Numbered from the stretch's first letter, positions 39,373 to 53,659 are shown. The stretch is 64,000 nucleotides of DNA from Rhyacichthys aspro (GCA_036850595.1 CM072165.1:11170109-11234108); one strand, 5' to 3'. Numbers and translations: made by a program. The notes: generated from the letters alone by a model not told the origin.

Positions 39373-40565
39373 GTAAGTTTATCATAAAAGTCAGCTATTA
39401 ATCTCCTTTAATTTAATCACATCCTAAATTGATATGATGTACTTCACTGATGCGTGGTGCTTATTTCCGCGTGCTGCGATGAAGTGCTTAGGCAAATAGC
39501 TGCGTACTTTACTCTTCCTGGTCATTTTGACATGTCAGTCCAGGTTCATTCATTTCCTCTTCTGTTGAAATATTTTTGCATTATTCAGCGACCAAGCAAA
39601 ATATACCCACGATGCACCGCTGTGACTGTGATGATGATGTGTAACGTGTTTCTGTTTGTAGAGTGTGTTGCAAGCAAGTTGCTAATGCTAGCTCACGTCT
39701 AGAGGTGAAGTTTACCGATTGGGTTCAAAAGATTTTAATGTAAGATAAAATACATCTAGTCTCTATGCTACAAAATAACCCTCTTTGCACGTTTGTAATG
39801 CATATGTGTTCTGTTATTATTTTTTATGAGGTATAAGTACAAAAGGTTAAATGGGTTTACTAATGGCTATATTTAATATTGACTTGAAAATACACAAAGG
39901 CTTTGTCTGTTAGCAAAATAAAAACAATAAGTAATGTGTGAAGTAGCAAAATTAAAATACTAAAGATGACCATATAATGCTAAAGGTATTCAAAATTAAA
40001 AGCAAATATTAAAAAATGTTCTAGTCAACTCGTATATTTAAACCGATGTTATAGTTGGACATAAATGACACTTATGGCGCTTTCAAGGAATCAGTGATTT
40101 TAGGAAAAGGGAAAAGGTATGTGACCATTCAGGATGTGTTGGTCTTCAGGAAGTGCTCTTTCTATTATATGACCTTTGGCACAGATAATACCTCTCTTAA
40201 GACAATCACATGTTGCAGGGATGTGTTGTTCATATTATATAGCCAGTTACCTCAAGGCATAGCTTGAAGGAGAGATTGCAACACCTCACTTAGTTTAAGT
40301 TCATCATGCCACTCATGGAATTAGTTATATAAGGCTGTTTGTAAAGCGTGAGCCAAGCCTTAACTGACCCTTAGCCCCTCGCTGCAAACCGAAGCTAATC
40401 CTTTTCCACACACTAAGGAAAAAAGACTCAGTTGTCCCTGAAAACTGTTTACAAGTCTGTTAGCATATTTTTTTTTCCTGTTCAGTCTGCAAATGTCATT
40501 TTGTTACACTGACTCACTAACCAATGTTTACTTTTTTTTAAGAGTCACACTGACATTAGAGGAGG

Positions 40566-43500
40566 ATGTCTGGGACTACAAATAATCCATTTCAGCATTT
40601 AGTGGAGCCTCTGGACCCCAACAACCCAGAGCAGCGCTTTTACAATCTCTCCAAGCTTGGGGATCCCAGATATGGTAAATACAAATATTTCACACATTCA
40701 CTTCTAAACTTCTAAACGATAACTGCTGGGAATGTTGTTTTCTTAGAGCGCCTGCCCTTTTCCATCCGAGTGCTTCTGGAGTCTGCTGTGAGGAACTGCG
40801 ATGAGTTCCTGGTCAAAAGTTCGGATGTGGAGAGCATCCTCAACTGGAAAACCACCCAGACACAAACAGTGGAGGTGCCGTTCAGGCCGGCGCGCGTTAT
40901 CCTCCAGGACTTCACGTATGACACATTATTTCATTCATAATTTCATTTTTTTCACGATTTCAGACTCTGTGATCCAGTGACAGTTGTAAAAAAGGACAGC
41001 TTTTTATGAATTTGAACTCAGTATGTCATAACTCTGACCTTGGTCGTCTCTCTGTCCACAGTGGCGTCCCAGCTGTGGTGGACTTTGCAGCCATGCGTGA
41101 CGCGGTGATGAAACTCGGAGGCGATCCGGAGAAGATTAACCCAGTCTGCCCGGCTGACCTTGTCATCGATCATTCCATTCAGGTGGATTTTAACAGGAAG
41201 TAGGTTCTAGTTCATACCACTTGTTTACAGAGTTTACAGACACAGTGTAGATATGAAATATTTAACGACCAGGTTCACATGTGTCCTAGGAAGTATAAAC
41301 AGTAAAATATCCTGGAAATGTAATTTGTGGAAACATATTGGTGCCATGTCAGTAAAAATGCATTATCACAGGATTGGGATTATCTTGCTCACTCTATTGC
41401 AAGTTAAATGTTTCTCTTTTAATAACAAGATCTTTTCATGTTTTTACAAAATAAGGTTAAAAAAGTATGATTTACAAAAAAGTTGCTGTTATCATTATAA
41501 GCTCTTTGATAATCATATACCTGACCAGACGAGAGTGAGAGTCAAAGATGATATTAGACTATATTTCAACTCCTACTTAAACCATTGTTGCTTCTGGAAA
41601 TTAATTAGTTACTTATTATTATACTTATTTCAGTACAACTGTTATAAATTTCCTGTTGTTCCTTTGGCACAAGACTGTCTGTGAATCTTTTATACAGGCT
41701 TGTTATCCATTATTTGTTTATAGGAATGCTGTAGTATCCTTTCTTTTCTGTAGGTCTGACAGCCTTCAGAAAAACCAGGATTTGGAGTTTGACCGCAACA
41801 AAGAGAGATTTCAGTTTTTAAAGGTAAACCTCCCTAGTGTAAAAGCTGTGAAGTATTTATAAGAACTATCTGTACCGTACCTTACCTTACCTTGCTCTCT
41901 GCCTCTTCCAGTGGGGCTCTAAAGCCTTCAGGAACATGCGCATCATTCCTCCTGGTTCAGGAATAGTCCACCAGGTCAACCTTGAGTACCTGGCTCGGGT
42001 GGTGTTCAACCATGAGGGTTATTTGTACCCAGACAGTCTGGTGGGCACAGACTCCCACACGACCATGATAGATGGCCTCGGAGTTCTGGGCTGGGGTAAG
42101 ACATCTGTACTGTTGTTATATGTTGTCTGACATTGAGTTGTGATGAAAGTATGCACTGCTTCCTGCTGTTTTTAATATCTTCAAGTTCGTGGGATTTTTA
42201 TCAAGACTCCATTGGAATCCTTTAAAATGTCCGGCTTTATAAAAGTGCTTGAAAAGGCCTGGATATTTTTATTTTGTTCTCTGTCCAAACGACCCAATGA
42301 TGTTTAGTACTGTCTAGGTAAAATTGCATAAAAGCAGGTGTAATTTGTGTATTAACATTATCTTATTTTATGTTAGTAAAAACAAAAACATCATGGTCTT
42401 ACACTCACCACATTCAGGCCTCAACAATGATTTTAAATATGTATTTACCAGAGTCATAAAAATGGCACTTAAATATGCTTTAATTTTAACCTGTAATTTG
42501 TGTATTTTTATAAAACCCGCAGGTGTGGGTGGCATTGAGGCAGAGGCTGTGATGCTGGGCCAGCCCATCAGCATGGTCCTGCCCGAGGTGGTGGGCTACA
42601 AGCTATTTGGGACCCCAGACAAACTCATCACCTCCACTGACATCGTGCTCACTGTTACAAAGGTACAGCGACGCAGTAAATCGTCTGTGCCTATGTAATA
42701 TTTCCATAGCACTAGAAATTAAAACAGACTCTTGTGTTGTCAGCACCTCCGTCAGGTCGGAGTAGTGGGTAAGTTTGTGGAGTTCTTCGGGCCCGGCGTA
42801 GCTCATCTGTCCATTGCAGATAGAGCCACCATCGCCAACATGTGTCCCGAGTACGGAGCCACGGCGGCCTTCTTCCCTGTGGACGAGGTCAGCATCCAGT
42901 ACCTCCAGCAGACAGGTGAGTGTTTGGCTGTAATAATGAGGTTCTGGAATTAAATAGCAAAACGCATTCCAATTAGAGCAGGACAATAAAGAAACCTTAA
43001 TGTGATATTTCCTCTGATCCTGAGCTAAACACTGTGTGAAAACTACCACTGTTTCTAGCACAAGATTAGCTCAATCATGGCTGTAATGACTCTGCAGATG
43101 CTAATCACACTAATAATCACCAGAGAAGGCCGCCACATTATCTCTATTGGTTAGTGAAGTGTCAGGAAATTGATAAGCACAAACAGTGTAGCATCTGTGC
43201 AGTGCAAAGTGTACTTTGTTGCCATTAGCCATGCGCTTTGGTGGCTTTTTGCATCATGTAAATTATACTAGAACTAACGGCTAAAACTAAAAGACATCCA
43301 ACCTAGACTGCTTTATTTTCAATGTGATATGCATGTACATTGCGGCTTATTTGCTATTGTTGTTTTGTGTTTGTATTGTGCAGAAAAGAAATGAAATATT
43401 TAAAATAAAATAATATGTTTGAATTATGTTTTTAGGTCACTAGCAAAACAAAAAAAAAATTTTTTTTTAATGGAAAAAAAATCTGTTTTCTGTCATATAA

Positions 43501-46500
43501 AATTCTGAATTTAAAAAATGAAATATATAAAAATAAATTAACTTGTTTTTTTTTCTTTATTTATCAATAAGTAAGTTACTGTGGAAATAGTCAGAGTCAA
43601 TTCAACACCACAATAATTGTTTAACCTTTCTTACAAAAACAACGTTGAAACAATGATTTTCACATTTAAAACTGTGCACTATCTCTATCTAGACATTGTA
43701 CCCAGATGTCAAACATGCTCTAAATAATACATCCAATGTCATTTGAGTCTTTAAATAATGGAAACATGAAACAAAATGCACTGTTTTCCTATTGGTTGTA
43801 TGTGTTGTTGTTCAGGACGTGAAGAAGAAAAGCTGGCCTACATAACTAAGTACCTGAAGTCTGTGTCCATGTTCAGAGACTACACGGATGTCTCCCAGGA
43901 TCCAGACTTTACTCAAGTAAGTCTAAAGACCGTTCTTGATCATGATTTATGTCCCTGTAAAACCAAACCTTTGCCTGTTCAGACAAACGATCTGACATTC
44001 CTTGGAACTTGCAAATACTGTTCTTAGAAATAGGTGTTTGTTTGTTTTTTCAGCCTGTGATACTGCTGATTTGTTTTGTACATTTAATAAATAGTTCATA
44101 CTGTTGGATCTCTGTACTGATAAAAAAATAAGATGACTGGTAGAAGGTGAGAAAACAATTAAGGGAACTTATTACTGCCTTTTAGAATGCAAAGATACTA
44201 AGAAGCACATAATAAGAAAAAATACACATTAATGTAGTCTGACTGTGTGTGGAGTCCACAGTCATTTTAAAGATCCAATTCCAAACCTCACAGCCTTTCA
44301 TTTTAAAACCTGTGAACATCTATGGTAGCCCTGCAGGGACATAATATTGTCTTTGATTAATCTCAAGAAAAAAGGGGGAAACTATGAGTCAAAATTAAAA
44401 CAAAATCAGTTTGGTTTATAAATGTCTTAAGGCTTAATGTAACAGTGTTTGTTGGGAGTTGTAGGAAGTGATGGATTTAAATGTCTTATTCTTTTCAAGA
44501 CAAAAACAATTTATACTGAGGCACTTAAACGCTATTGAAAAAAATTTGGCTTTTAAGTTCCACCTTTTTATTATGGCACGTTAAGTTTTCTGTTTTGTTT
44601 TATTCCACTTTTTCACAGCTTTGTTCCACTGAAATTTCATATATTGGACATTTTTATACGCTGCTCTTTTAAAGAAAACAAATGCACCAAAGTCACTGTC
44701 ATATATTGTTTTTTTTCACCTGCTTGTCTTTCTTAGGTTGTCGAGTTGGATCTGAGTAAAGTCGTCCCCTGCTGCAGCGGCCCCAAAAGACCTCAGGACA
44801 GAATTCCCGTTTCCGAAATGAAGAGCGACTTCGAGTCCTGCTTGGGGGCAAAGGTCGGTGCTCGTTAGCGCTTGTGCTCTTCCCTAAACATGCATCATCT
44901 AAGGTGCGTCTCCCAAAGCTGAAAGTGTTTGTTTCGTCACTCACAGCAAGGCTTCAAGGGTTTCCAGGTGGATCCTAAGAGTCACAACGCCGTGGTTCCT
45001 TTCGAGTTCAACGGGAACAAGTACGAGCTGAGTCACGGTTCAGTTGTCATCGCCGCGATCACCAGCTGCACCAACACCAGCAACCCCTCGGTCATGCTCG
45101 GGGCAGGTCTGTAGAATGCGCTGTGGAGACTGTTCATCACAAAAACGGCTGACACCTGACCTTAATCCTTCCGTTCTGTAGGACTCCTGGCCAAAAAGGC
45201 GATCGAGTGTGGCCTCAGTGTGAAGCCCTACATCAAGACCAGCCTGTCTCCGGGCAGTGGAGTGGTCACCTACTACCTGAAGGAGAGCGGGGTCATGGAC
45301 TACTTATCACAGCTTGGGTGAGAGCTCTCTAAACTGACCCGAAACCCTCAATGATCTAGAGTTGTCTCATAACAGAAGTATCTTTATAATAACTGAGAAA
45401 GCTTATTGGCTCTGGACCAACATTAGATATAGCTTGTTTAAGATTTATGCACAGAAACCTCCTAACATGGATTTTTCCTCTTTATTTTCTCCAGCTTTGA
45501 GGTGGTAGGCTACGGCTGCATGACCTGCATAGGAAACAGTGGACCTCTTCCAGAGCCAGTTGTAGAAGCAATCACCCAGGTACTTTAATCACTCCTTCAG
45601 TTTAATGACTTCAAGAAGGTCAATCAAACATCCTCTCCGTGTCTAAAATAAATCATAAATCACCCGAGTGCAGCTATAAACCAGTTTCCAAATTTACAAA
45701 ACGACAAAGTAAACAGAGGGCTTTTTCATAGAAACTGCTCAGCCCTAGTTTAATCTAATTTTAGACAACTAAATTTAAGGATTTATTTAACTATATCTAC
45801 AATAAATTTAGTCAACAAAAATAAAAAGGGAAATGCATTTTCATTGTTTTGTTTTTTTTAAATAATAATTTCTACCTGAATTAAATGAAACTATTACTAA
45901 CCTGTTACGGCTGTTATTGAGGTCCCAAGCGTTGATATTGTTTTATATTTAAAAGCGTTTTCTTGTCGTCTTCCTTTTGCTCTAAAAATATTTGACATCC
46001 TTTTAATTGGATTTCCCCCCTTTTTGTTCATTTTCATTTTTATTCGCTGACAAAAGTGACGATACATTTAGTCAGAGAGTTTTTAAATCACTTTTTATTT
46101 AGTTTTCATTACGGCTGCAAAAATATGTTACCAAAAAACGAAGAATGATTCGTCAACTTAATGAACACTGTCTAATTCATGCTCGCACTAGCGTAGACAC
46201 AGGAGTCGGGGTTAAAGCTAAAATGGGCTCCTGCTGAATCAGCCGAGTCAGTAATGTTAATTAATATGATCAAATATTACAGAGGTGGTTGTAAAATGAG
46301 TGCTTTTCCATCCAATTAGTGATAAATAAGCGCTCCAGCAAATGTTTATCTTTGATTTTATATTTCCTAGCATTAGTTGTTCACTGTGACACATTTTGTA
46401 ATATGACTAACTAATTAAACACTGCCATAGACTCATGTTTGTCCATTACACAACACAATGTTAGCCTACAGTGTATTAATATCCTGTGTGGCCTTGTAAA

Positions 46501-49500
46501 GTCATCACTGTGCTGTACTGTACGGTGTTTTTTCTCCTTTCAGGGTGACCTGGTGGCTGCGGGGGTGCTCTCCGGGAACCGAAACTTCGAAGGGCGAGTT
46601 CACCCCAACACCAGAGCCAACTATCTGGCCTCCCCCCCGCTCGTCATCGCGTACGCCATCGCCGGCACCGTCCGGATCGACTTTGAGACCGAGCCCATAG
46701 GTGAGCGGAAACGGGAGTGTTAGGGAACCAGTTTGTAGTCGTGGAAAAGTGACAAAAAGCGGAAAATCCGATTCGTTTTCCTTTTTCTCTTGCAGCCATT
46801 AACTCCGAAGGTAAAGAGATCTACTTAAGGGACATCTGGCCGACCCGAGAGGAGATCCAGGCTGTGGAGAGGACTTACGTCATTCCATCCATGTTTAAAG
46901 AGGTCTATGAGAAGATCGAAGTAGGTTATTCTTTCTCAGTTGGATTTTCATGTGAAAGGCGTTGTGTGACTCTTTTTTTTAAATTTTTTTGTCCTCACAG
47001 AAAGTCAACGAACGCTGGAACGCTCTGGTCGCTCCGTCCGACAAGCTGTACACCTGGGACCCCACCTCCACCTACATCAAGTCGCCTCCCTTCTTTGACG
47101 GTTTGGTAAATAGAAGAGAAATGACACATGTAATCAACAACGTAATAGTAAATGTCTAAACGCTGTGTATAATGTTTGTCCAGACGATGGAGCTGCAAGC
47201 GCCCAGGTCCATCATCAACGCCCACGTGCTGCTCAACTTCGGCGACTCGGTGACCACGGACCACATCTCTCCGGCGGGGAACATCGCCAGGAACAGCCCC
47301 GCAGCCCGCTTCCTCACCAACAGGGGGTACGAGACCTCGTGACCCCAGAAACATCAAACATGAAGCATATTTAAGTCATACACATTTGTGCTTGTATTAG
47401 TGTAAACGTAGTAGTGGTTCCATGAAGGCTAGTCTAGATACCCACTTGATGTGCTGTGTCGACAGTGTGTGGGATAAAAGTGCTTGGATTTGTCAAAGGA
47501 TTTCACCTGAACGTGGCCTGAATTTGATTTGAAAAGATGAGATTTCATGTGTTCTTCAGGGTCACATACGAGGATCAGATTTGAGCTGTAGCCGAAATAC
47601 AAACCAAAAAAAACAAACAAACAGCATCTATTATTATTACTACTATTATTTTAGTTACAATGCACAGACTCACAGATCATTCCATTCCACAGTCAGCAAA
47701 GAAAATTTATCTAGCTTAAAAAGAAAGAAAAATCATTATAGGATTCCAAATTTCATAAAAGTCCTCCCCTTTTCCTCTTACCAGAAAGGTTAATTTTTCT
47801 ATTGCAATGGTAGAGGACAGTTTAATAATCCATTGTTTGCAGAGAGGTCTGTCCACATCCTTCCATTTTAGGGCCATTACACATTTTGCTTGAATAAGAG
47901 TTAAGTAGGTGGCATGTCTTTGCATTTACAGAAACATTCTGAGGGTATAAATAAAATAAACAGTTTTACCTGGTGCTGCCTGATAATTTGGATATACTCT
48001 GCAGAACTTCATTCCCACAGGCAGCCAATCAGGGTTCCAATCTCAGTTTTGCATTTGTTACATTTATCGGACTTACTGTTGTTTCACCGACGTAATATGT
48101 GCAGGACATTAACTTTACACTGACATTTCTTGCGTTTGGACAGACTGACCCCACGAGAGTTCAACTCGTACGGCTCCAGACGAGGAAACGACGCCATCAT
48201 GGCCAGAGGGACGTTCGCCAACATCCGCCTCTTTAATAAATTCCTCAACAAACAGGCGCCTCAAACCATCCACCTGCCCACCGGAGACACGGTCAGCCCC
48301 TCTCTGAACGTCTCTGCACATTTTATAAAACATTTGACTCAAACCGTCTCCTTTTTGTTACAGATGGATGTGTTCGACGCTGCTGAAAGGTACCAACAGT
48401 CTGGAGTGCCCCTTGTAGTTCTGGCTGGGAAAGAATACGGGTCGGGCAGCTCTAGAGACTGGGCTGCGAAGGGCCCATTTCTACTGGTGAGAATGAGATT
48501 TTTCGCTTGACTCATCAGCAGGTGGCGGTATAAGCTACAATACACCGCTGTCTTGTTTTCAGGGCATCAAGGCGGTTCTGGCTGAGAGCTACGAGCGGAT
48601 CCATCGCAGTAACCTGGTCGGGATGGGGGTGATCCCTCTGGAGTATCTGCCCGGAGACACCGCCGACAGCCTGGGCCTGACCGGACGAGAGCGGTACACT
48701 GTAGTCATTCCTGAGAAGCTAACGCCGAGAATGAAGGTCCACATTAAGGTACGACTAACTCACAACGGCAAAATATTTAGCTCAGTAGGTTGAAGCGATC
48801 ATTCTAAATGGTAAATATCTGCTTTTATTTGGCGATGTAGCAATCCGCTAATCCACCGCAAAATACTGGAATGTTCATAATCTTAAATGGATTTAGAACA
48901 CTTTAGCCTCCTTTGCATTGGCTCAGTTTGGTTTAGTAAGTCCTAAGAAGCTCGTGTTTCCATTGTGCTTGGTTCAGAAGAGCGATGCATGTGTGCAAGT
49001 GCGACTCAAATGGTGTTTCTATCTGAAATACGCACAAATATGCTAATAATAAATATAAAGAAGATAATAAATCCTTGTGTAGCAGTGAGAGGCTGGAGGT
49101 ACAGTTGCTGCAGTAAACATTTGACTGTTTCTGGTGTTGTCACAGCTTAAAGAAGATTAAATTCAAAGAGCTCCTACATTTTAGGGATTCACTTTTTAAT
49201 GTCAGAAGTTTAATGCAGTTTAGACAGAAAATGCAATGTTTAAATTCACAAAGCTCTATGATGCAGGCTTGTTTTTGATAAAAGTACAAGAAAACAGACT
49301 TTTTATCATTAAAGCAAGACATACTGTTTATCGAATTATATTTCATGCTTTTCCTTTTGCTTCTGTTTTCACTTGAAAAAAACTTGTAAAGATTATCTAT
49401 TGTCCAATCAGCTGACTGTGTTGGCTCCAAGAAACCACACACTTGGGACCAAAGTGTTCTCAGAGTAGTACAATTTGTCAGTACACTTGAGACCTGCTTT

Positions 49501-49909
49501 GGCAATATAACTTAACCGTACTGACCTGACCTTTACTGTACAACTCCAGTGGAAACAAGGCTTTTAGTGGCTGAAATTACAGCTGTAAAGAGCTCTATGT
49601 ACAGTAACATACATCTGAAAAGACTGAATGAATTTTTCAAGGATTTTCTCGTACTTGTTTTTCTAGGGATCCTTGGCTTTACATTGTGTGGCAGTTATTA
49701 GAGCTACAAGACTAACTATTGACACTAACACAACCAACCCTACTGATAAAACTACTACAAATGTCAGCCTTAACGTCTCTTCTTGTTCGCAGCTGGACAC
49801 AGGGAAAACATTCCAAGTGCTGATGAGATTCGACACCGACGTTGAACTGACGTATTTCCATCACGGAGGAATCCTCAACTACATGATCCGCAAGATGTCC
49901 CAGAACTGA
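40566..49909 (+). CDS. aco1: aco1: cytosolic aconitase / iron regulatory protein 1
   Basis: Twenty coding exons, all with GT-AG borders and compatible phases: 40566-40674, 40747-40915, 41062-41199, 41754-41823, 41912-42095, 42523-42662, 42744-42915, 43816-43916, 44737-44853, 44947-45106, 45182-45317, 45495-45579, 46544-46700, 46796-46920, 47001-47105, 47184-47326, 48144-48291, 48364-48486, 48563-48748, 49793-49909. They sum to 2685 nt, 894 residues plus stop (human ACO1: 889). With a [4Fe-4S] cluster the protein interconverts citrate and isocitrate in the cytosol. Without it, the protein binds iron-responsive elements in mRNAs. Cluster cysteines are Cys441 (ITSCTNTSNP), Cys507 and Cys510 (GYGCMTCIGNSG). 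Other family blocks include VGTDSHTTMIDGLG, CPEYGATAAFFPVD, TTDHISPAGNIARNSPAAR and GSSRDWAAKGP. The cysteine-rich insertion typical of IREB2 is absent, so this is the IRP1 type. The start codon gives MSGTTNNPFQHL, aligning with human MSNPFAHL. No frameshift or missing exon was seen. Confidence 0.96.
48515..48528 (+). promoter_or_regulatory. CTCF-like core in an aco1 intron
   Basis: TCAGCAGGTGGCGG matches 13 of 14 core positions. It lies in the short intron between 48487 and 48562. Motif evidence only. Confidence 0.22.
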
Positions 49910-50390
49910 AAGCGCACTGCACTAAAAGAAGCACGCACAACATGACTCTTAACTCTGTCAACTACATCAGGGTCAGCATCATCAGGATTACCAGACCCTG
50001 TCTTTACCAGGAGCTGCAGAGTGAGACGTCGTCACACTGTTCTATGTTCGACGAAGCTGCTACGCACAGACCATATCAAGATTTAGGATATGGGAGGATA
50101 ATGTAAGCCATAGTAAAGTCAGCTTTTAGTCCAGATTCATTCCTCGTGTTTTCTGAGAGATTACAGCAGGATTTGAAATGAGTGTTTTCGGCCTCTTGAT
50201 ATATTCTCAACCATAACCAAACTAGTATTGTCATATATTATGCCTCTGACCCTGATCCAGTCTATGCTTTATTGTTAACTCATTTTGTTGGTTGCCTTAT
50301 TAACTTCATGTGCATTCATCTCTGTCTAAGGTCTTGTTTCTGTCAGACTGAATAAAAACACTAAAAATAAAATGATTTATCTTTGAAAGA
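49910..50390 (+). other. aco1: aco1 3' UTR and polyadenylation site
   Basis: Follows the TGA at 49907-49909. Two AATAAA signals (50351-50356 and 50366-50371) are followed by a GT/T-rich element (tgttttgtcacttttttgtg), which fits cleavage at about 50375-50395. Confidence 0.75.
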
Positions 50391-51030
50391 GGCTTATTGT
50401 CAACTAAGTGTTTTGTCACTTTTTTGTGTAGTTTCAGTTAAATTAAAAAAAAGAGCCAGATGTGTTATGAGAATACAAGAGAATAGTCACTTTCCATCAC
50501 CAGACAAATTGAAATTTCGTTTTTTGGCATTAATTTTCTTCAGTTTGAAACATTAGGAGCCCATCAACTGTCATGTGATATTGTAGTGCACAATTTCAAC
50601 CACTAGATGACAATCCTTATCACTACAACTTCTATTAGTGAAATAATTTGTGTTAGATTTCCATAAATAATTCTCTCTTTACAATAGTTCTGTACCAATG
50701 CCAATTAGACATTTGCATTATTTACTATTATTTAAATCCATTGTAACTGATTGTTACTGTTATTACTGCACTGCATTATAAACCAATACACCCCATAAAC
50801 ATACTTTTCAATGATTTATTAGTCATTTATATCCAAAATTATTTAGTATATTTTGTATATGGCTGTGTACTTGTTCCACAAACAGCCAACACTTTCGGAC
50901 TAAAGTATGAGTCAAATGCTGCAGTACGATCCCTGTTCTGAATAAATCTTAACTGTCATCTGAACACATACATTTACTTATTTTATGCAGCCTGATAATG
51001 TAATTTTGTTAAATGTAATCCACGATTTCC

Positions 51031-51315
51031 TGAGCATAAGCTGAGGAAAACAAATTTAAACTCTTTATATTTATTAGTAACATTTGGAGATGACGAAATA
51101 TTGTATCGTTATTGTTTTCCTCTTGTGATAAATTATCGTGATACAGATATTGTGATATTTGATCAGACAAATTACATTGAAATAACATTACAGTGTTAGA
51201 ATGAATTTACAAAAAGAGGAAAACAATAACGAAACATAAAATATATCCAGATGTTACTAATAAATATAAAGAGACGCTATGATTTTTTTGTTTTTTTTTC
51301 ATTAGCTTATGCTCA
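51031..51315. mobile_element. Fold-back (inverted-repeat) MITE
   Basis: Left arm 51031-51124 and right arm 51214-51315 are imperfect inverted copies about 95-100 bp long. They share TGAGCATAAGCT at the outer ends, CTCTTTATATTTATTAGTAA in the middle and CGTTATTGTTTTCCTCTT at the inner ends. An approximately 90 bp spacer contains atcgtgatacagatattgtg. There is no coding capacity. No clear target-site duplication was found. Confidence 0.65.
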
Positions 51316-52429
51316 GACAGAATTAAGATATTTAATTTTTTAAAAATTTTTAAGAATAAATAAAATTTTTATTAGGGACAATCTTTCCTCCACATTTTGA
51401 CAGATATAATGATTTATTGTAAATGTCACAGAATAGATGCATCACGATATCGATATAATGATATTGTGGCCTGTGTATTGGAAATCGTATCATAGCTCGA
51501 TTTTATTAATGAAAAACGTGCGCATTTATGAATGCATAAATGTGTTGAAAATAATGAGCACAAAACAGTTGACTTGGCATAATCACACATTTTATTATAT
51601 ATTTCTTAAACACACATCACTTGTCCCACCAAAACATGATATACCAGTGTACCACCAGAAATCTCAAAAACCGAGAGGGAAAACAGGATCTGAACACACC
51701 ACAGATACCACTTCTTTTTTCAATCTCACTCCTGTGCGACATTGTTAATGTGGCGGTCAGTTTCTAAACCTGTAGTTAGTGTAAAAGACCTAAATGGACG
51801 AAATTTCAAAAACACCGGTGATAAAAGTGTGGCGGACAATGTTCAAATTAGTAAAAAAAAACAAACAAAACAAAACAACAACAAAAACAGGGAAGTGAAA
51901 TGTCTTCCGTGGTCCCATGTTCGACGAGTGTTGGACACCGGTTTGAAGCTAAGGGTTCAAAAGGTCAAAGAACAGAGATGATAGAAAAGCGGAGGGACAA
52001 GTTACTGCATCAATATCACGATATAAAAATTCCAAAGAAATACAAGAGCTGAACAGATTCACATGATGAAAATATCTGCCTCTGAATGGCTTTTGTGTCG
52101 TCTCAAAGTTACATTCACCAGGACTCTGATGATCCGGACTAAACGATTCAACTGATGTTCCCTTTAAAATTCGTAGTAAACATACCGAACGCTGAGATTA
52201 GTAAAATTCAGAAGGATACGGCTAAATATTAAAGAGCGAAAAAAAAGAACCTCGACACCAGCGGAACTAAAGCGAGCCGTCAGAGCTTCTCTACATGGCA
52301 ACTGTTAAAAGACAAAGAGTAAAAACGCAGATATTTTTTTTAAATTTTTTGCCCCGAGGCAGAAACGTCACAATAGCTCAATAGTGTGCAATAGTAAAGA
52401 CTTTCACTAAATGATGGCTCCCGTTGAAG

Positions 52430-52690
52430 GGGCCGCAGACGGAACGGGGAGCGCTAAACGGATCGCGCTCGCAAACCTTTTTTTTGTTTTAACATTTACA
52501 GGAATCTTTCCGTTCCGGCAGCCACGCTATGTAAACAACACACTGAGAAGGGGGCGGAGCTCTAGCTATACTGGGCGGGGTTTGGTGGAGGGAGGGGGGG
52601 CGGATGGACACGGAGGAGGCGGGGTCTGGTCGCGCGACCCGCCGGAGGATGGAGGGTCTTCTCAACTGGAACAGAGACGGAGAAACAGGG
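52430..52690. other. GC/CpG-rich patch
   Basis: Contains gggggcggagc, gggcggggt and ggcggggtc GC boxes and a gtcgcgcgacc palindrome, in otherwise AT-rich DNA. It could be a small CpG island (orphan promoter), or conserved 3' UTR or alternative-exon sequence of camk2d. No coding match was recognised. Confidence 0.35.
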
Positions 52691-53055
52691 AGTTAGATTT
52701 ACAGTAAACAGCACAATTTTTATACATTTTTTATGTTTTTTTTTTAGATTTTACATCAATGGCATTGTAGGGTAGGTTGTTATATTTAAATTCACGTTAG
52801 TAATTTAAGGTTTAGTCTATAATCCAGCGGTTTTCAACTGGTCTCATGTTGGGATCCAAATTGAATGGCATTTATTTAAAAATCTGTTTTGATATTCAGT
52901 GATTATAATAAATCATGGCATCAGCAAACTGAATTATAATAAATGTAAAAGTAAGAACAATATGCTACGACCCACTTGTGTTGCAAAAATATTTTTTTGC
53001 AAGTATGAGTTGGTACATAACACTCATGAAAAGCTATGGTCATTCTGTTCATCAT

Positions 53056-53061
53056 TTTATT
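53056..53061 (-). terminator. camk2d: Candidate camk2d polyadenylation signal
   Basis: Minus-strand AATAAA about 600 nt downstream of the camk2d stop codon. It is the nearest canonical hexamer I noticed, but longer 3' UTRs are common in this family. Confidence 0.3.
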
Positions 53062-53659
53062 ACTCTGTATCCATCACAATCATCATTCACATTTTACAGT
53101 TACAAATGTAGCTAAATATTTACTTCATGGTGCATTTTAAAGTTTGTAGTCAACAATGTACAAAACAAACAAACAAAAACTTCCATGTATAGAGTGGAAT
53201 AATATTCCTACTGATATCCGTCTGTTGAGAAGTGAGTCATTATTGAACAGTAATTGGATGAGTCACGCTTTTTTGCTAAATAACCATACAATGTACCACC
53301 AATAAGTACCACGATGTGCAGACATTGATGTTTTTTTGTTGTTGTTTTCACATAGAGTCTTAGGACATTTGATGTGTGAACAAAACGTGTTTTGCATCTA
53401 TATTTTTTCAATATTGGACTTATTTTCATTTGTCCATAGACAAAAGCATGTCCCTATCTATCTATTGTCAAAATATAGTCACAAATATGCACTTGAAATT
53501 TTTTCTTATATTGTGCTGTGTATCATGAAATAAAAGAATGATGAAATTAGAAAATATGACTGGAACCATATTATTTTTTCATACTTTTCTGTTTTATACA
53601 TGTTCAGACCTAAAACCAGACTCAGACAGTGACAGACTGAGTCTGAGAGTGGAGGCGTC

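Larger units (their letters stand above)
50391..53050. other. Intergenic stretch between convergent aco1 and camk2d 3' ends
   Basis: The two genes converge tail to tail. It contains the fold-back element at 51031-51315, ATCGTGATA-like relic sequence to about 51500 and a CpG/GC-rich patch (52430-52690) with GC boxes. On the minus strand that patch also has a strong acceptor (tctccgtctctgttccag at 52664-52681). An alternative camk2d last exon or longer 3' UTR could fall here but is not proven. Confidence 0.45.

Noticed and set aside
40566..49909. Possibility that the aconitase-like gene is ireb2 (IRP2)
   Set aside because: The extra cysteine-rich insertion of IRP2 is absent, and the length and sequence blocks fit ACO1 throughout.
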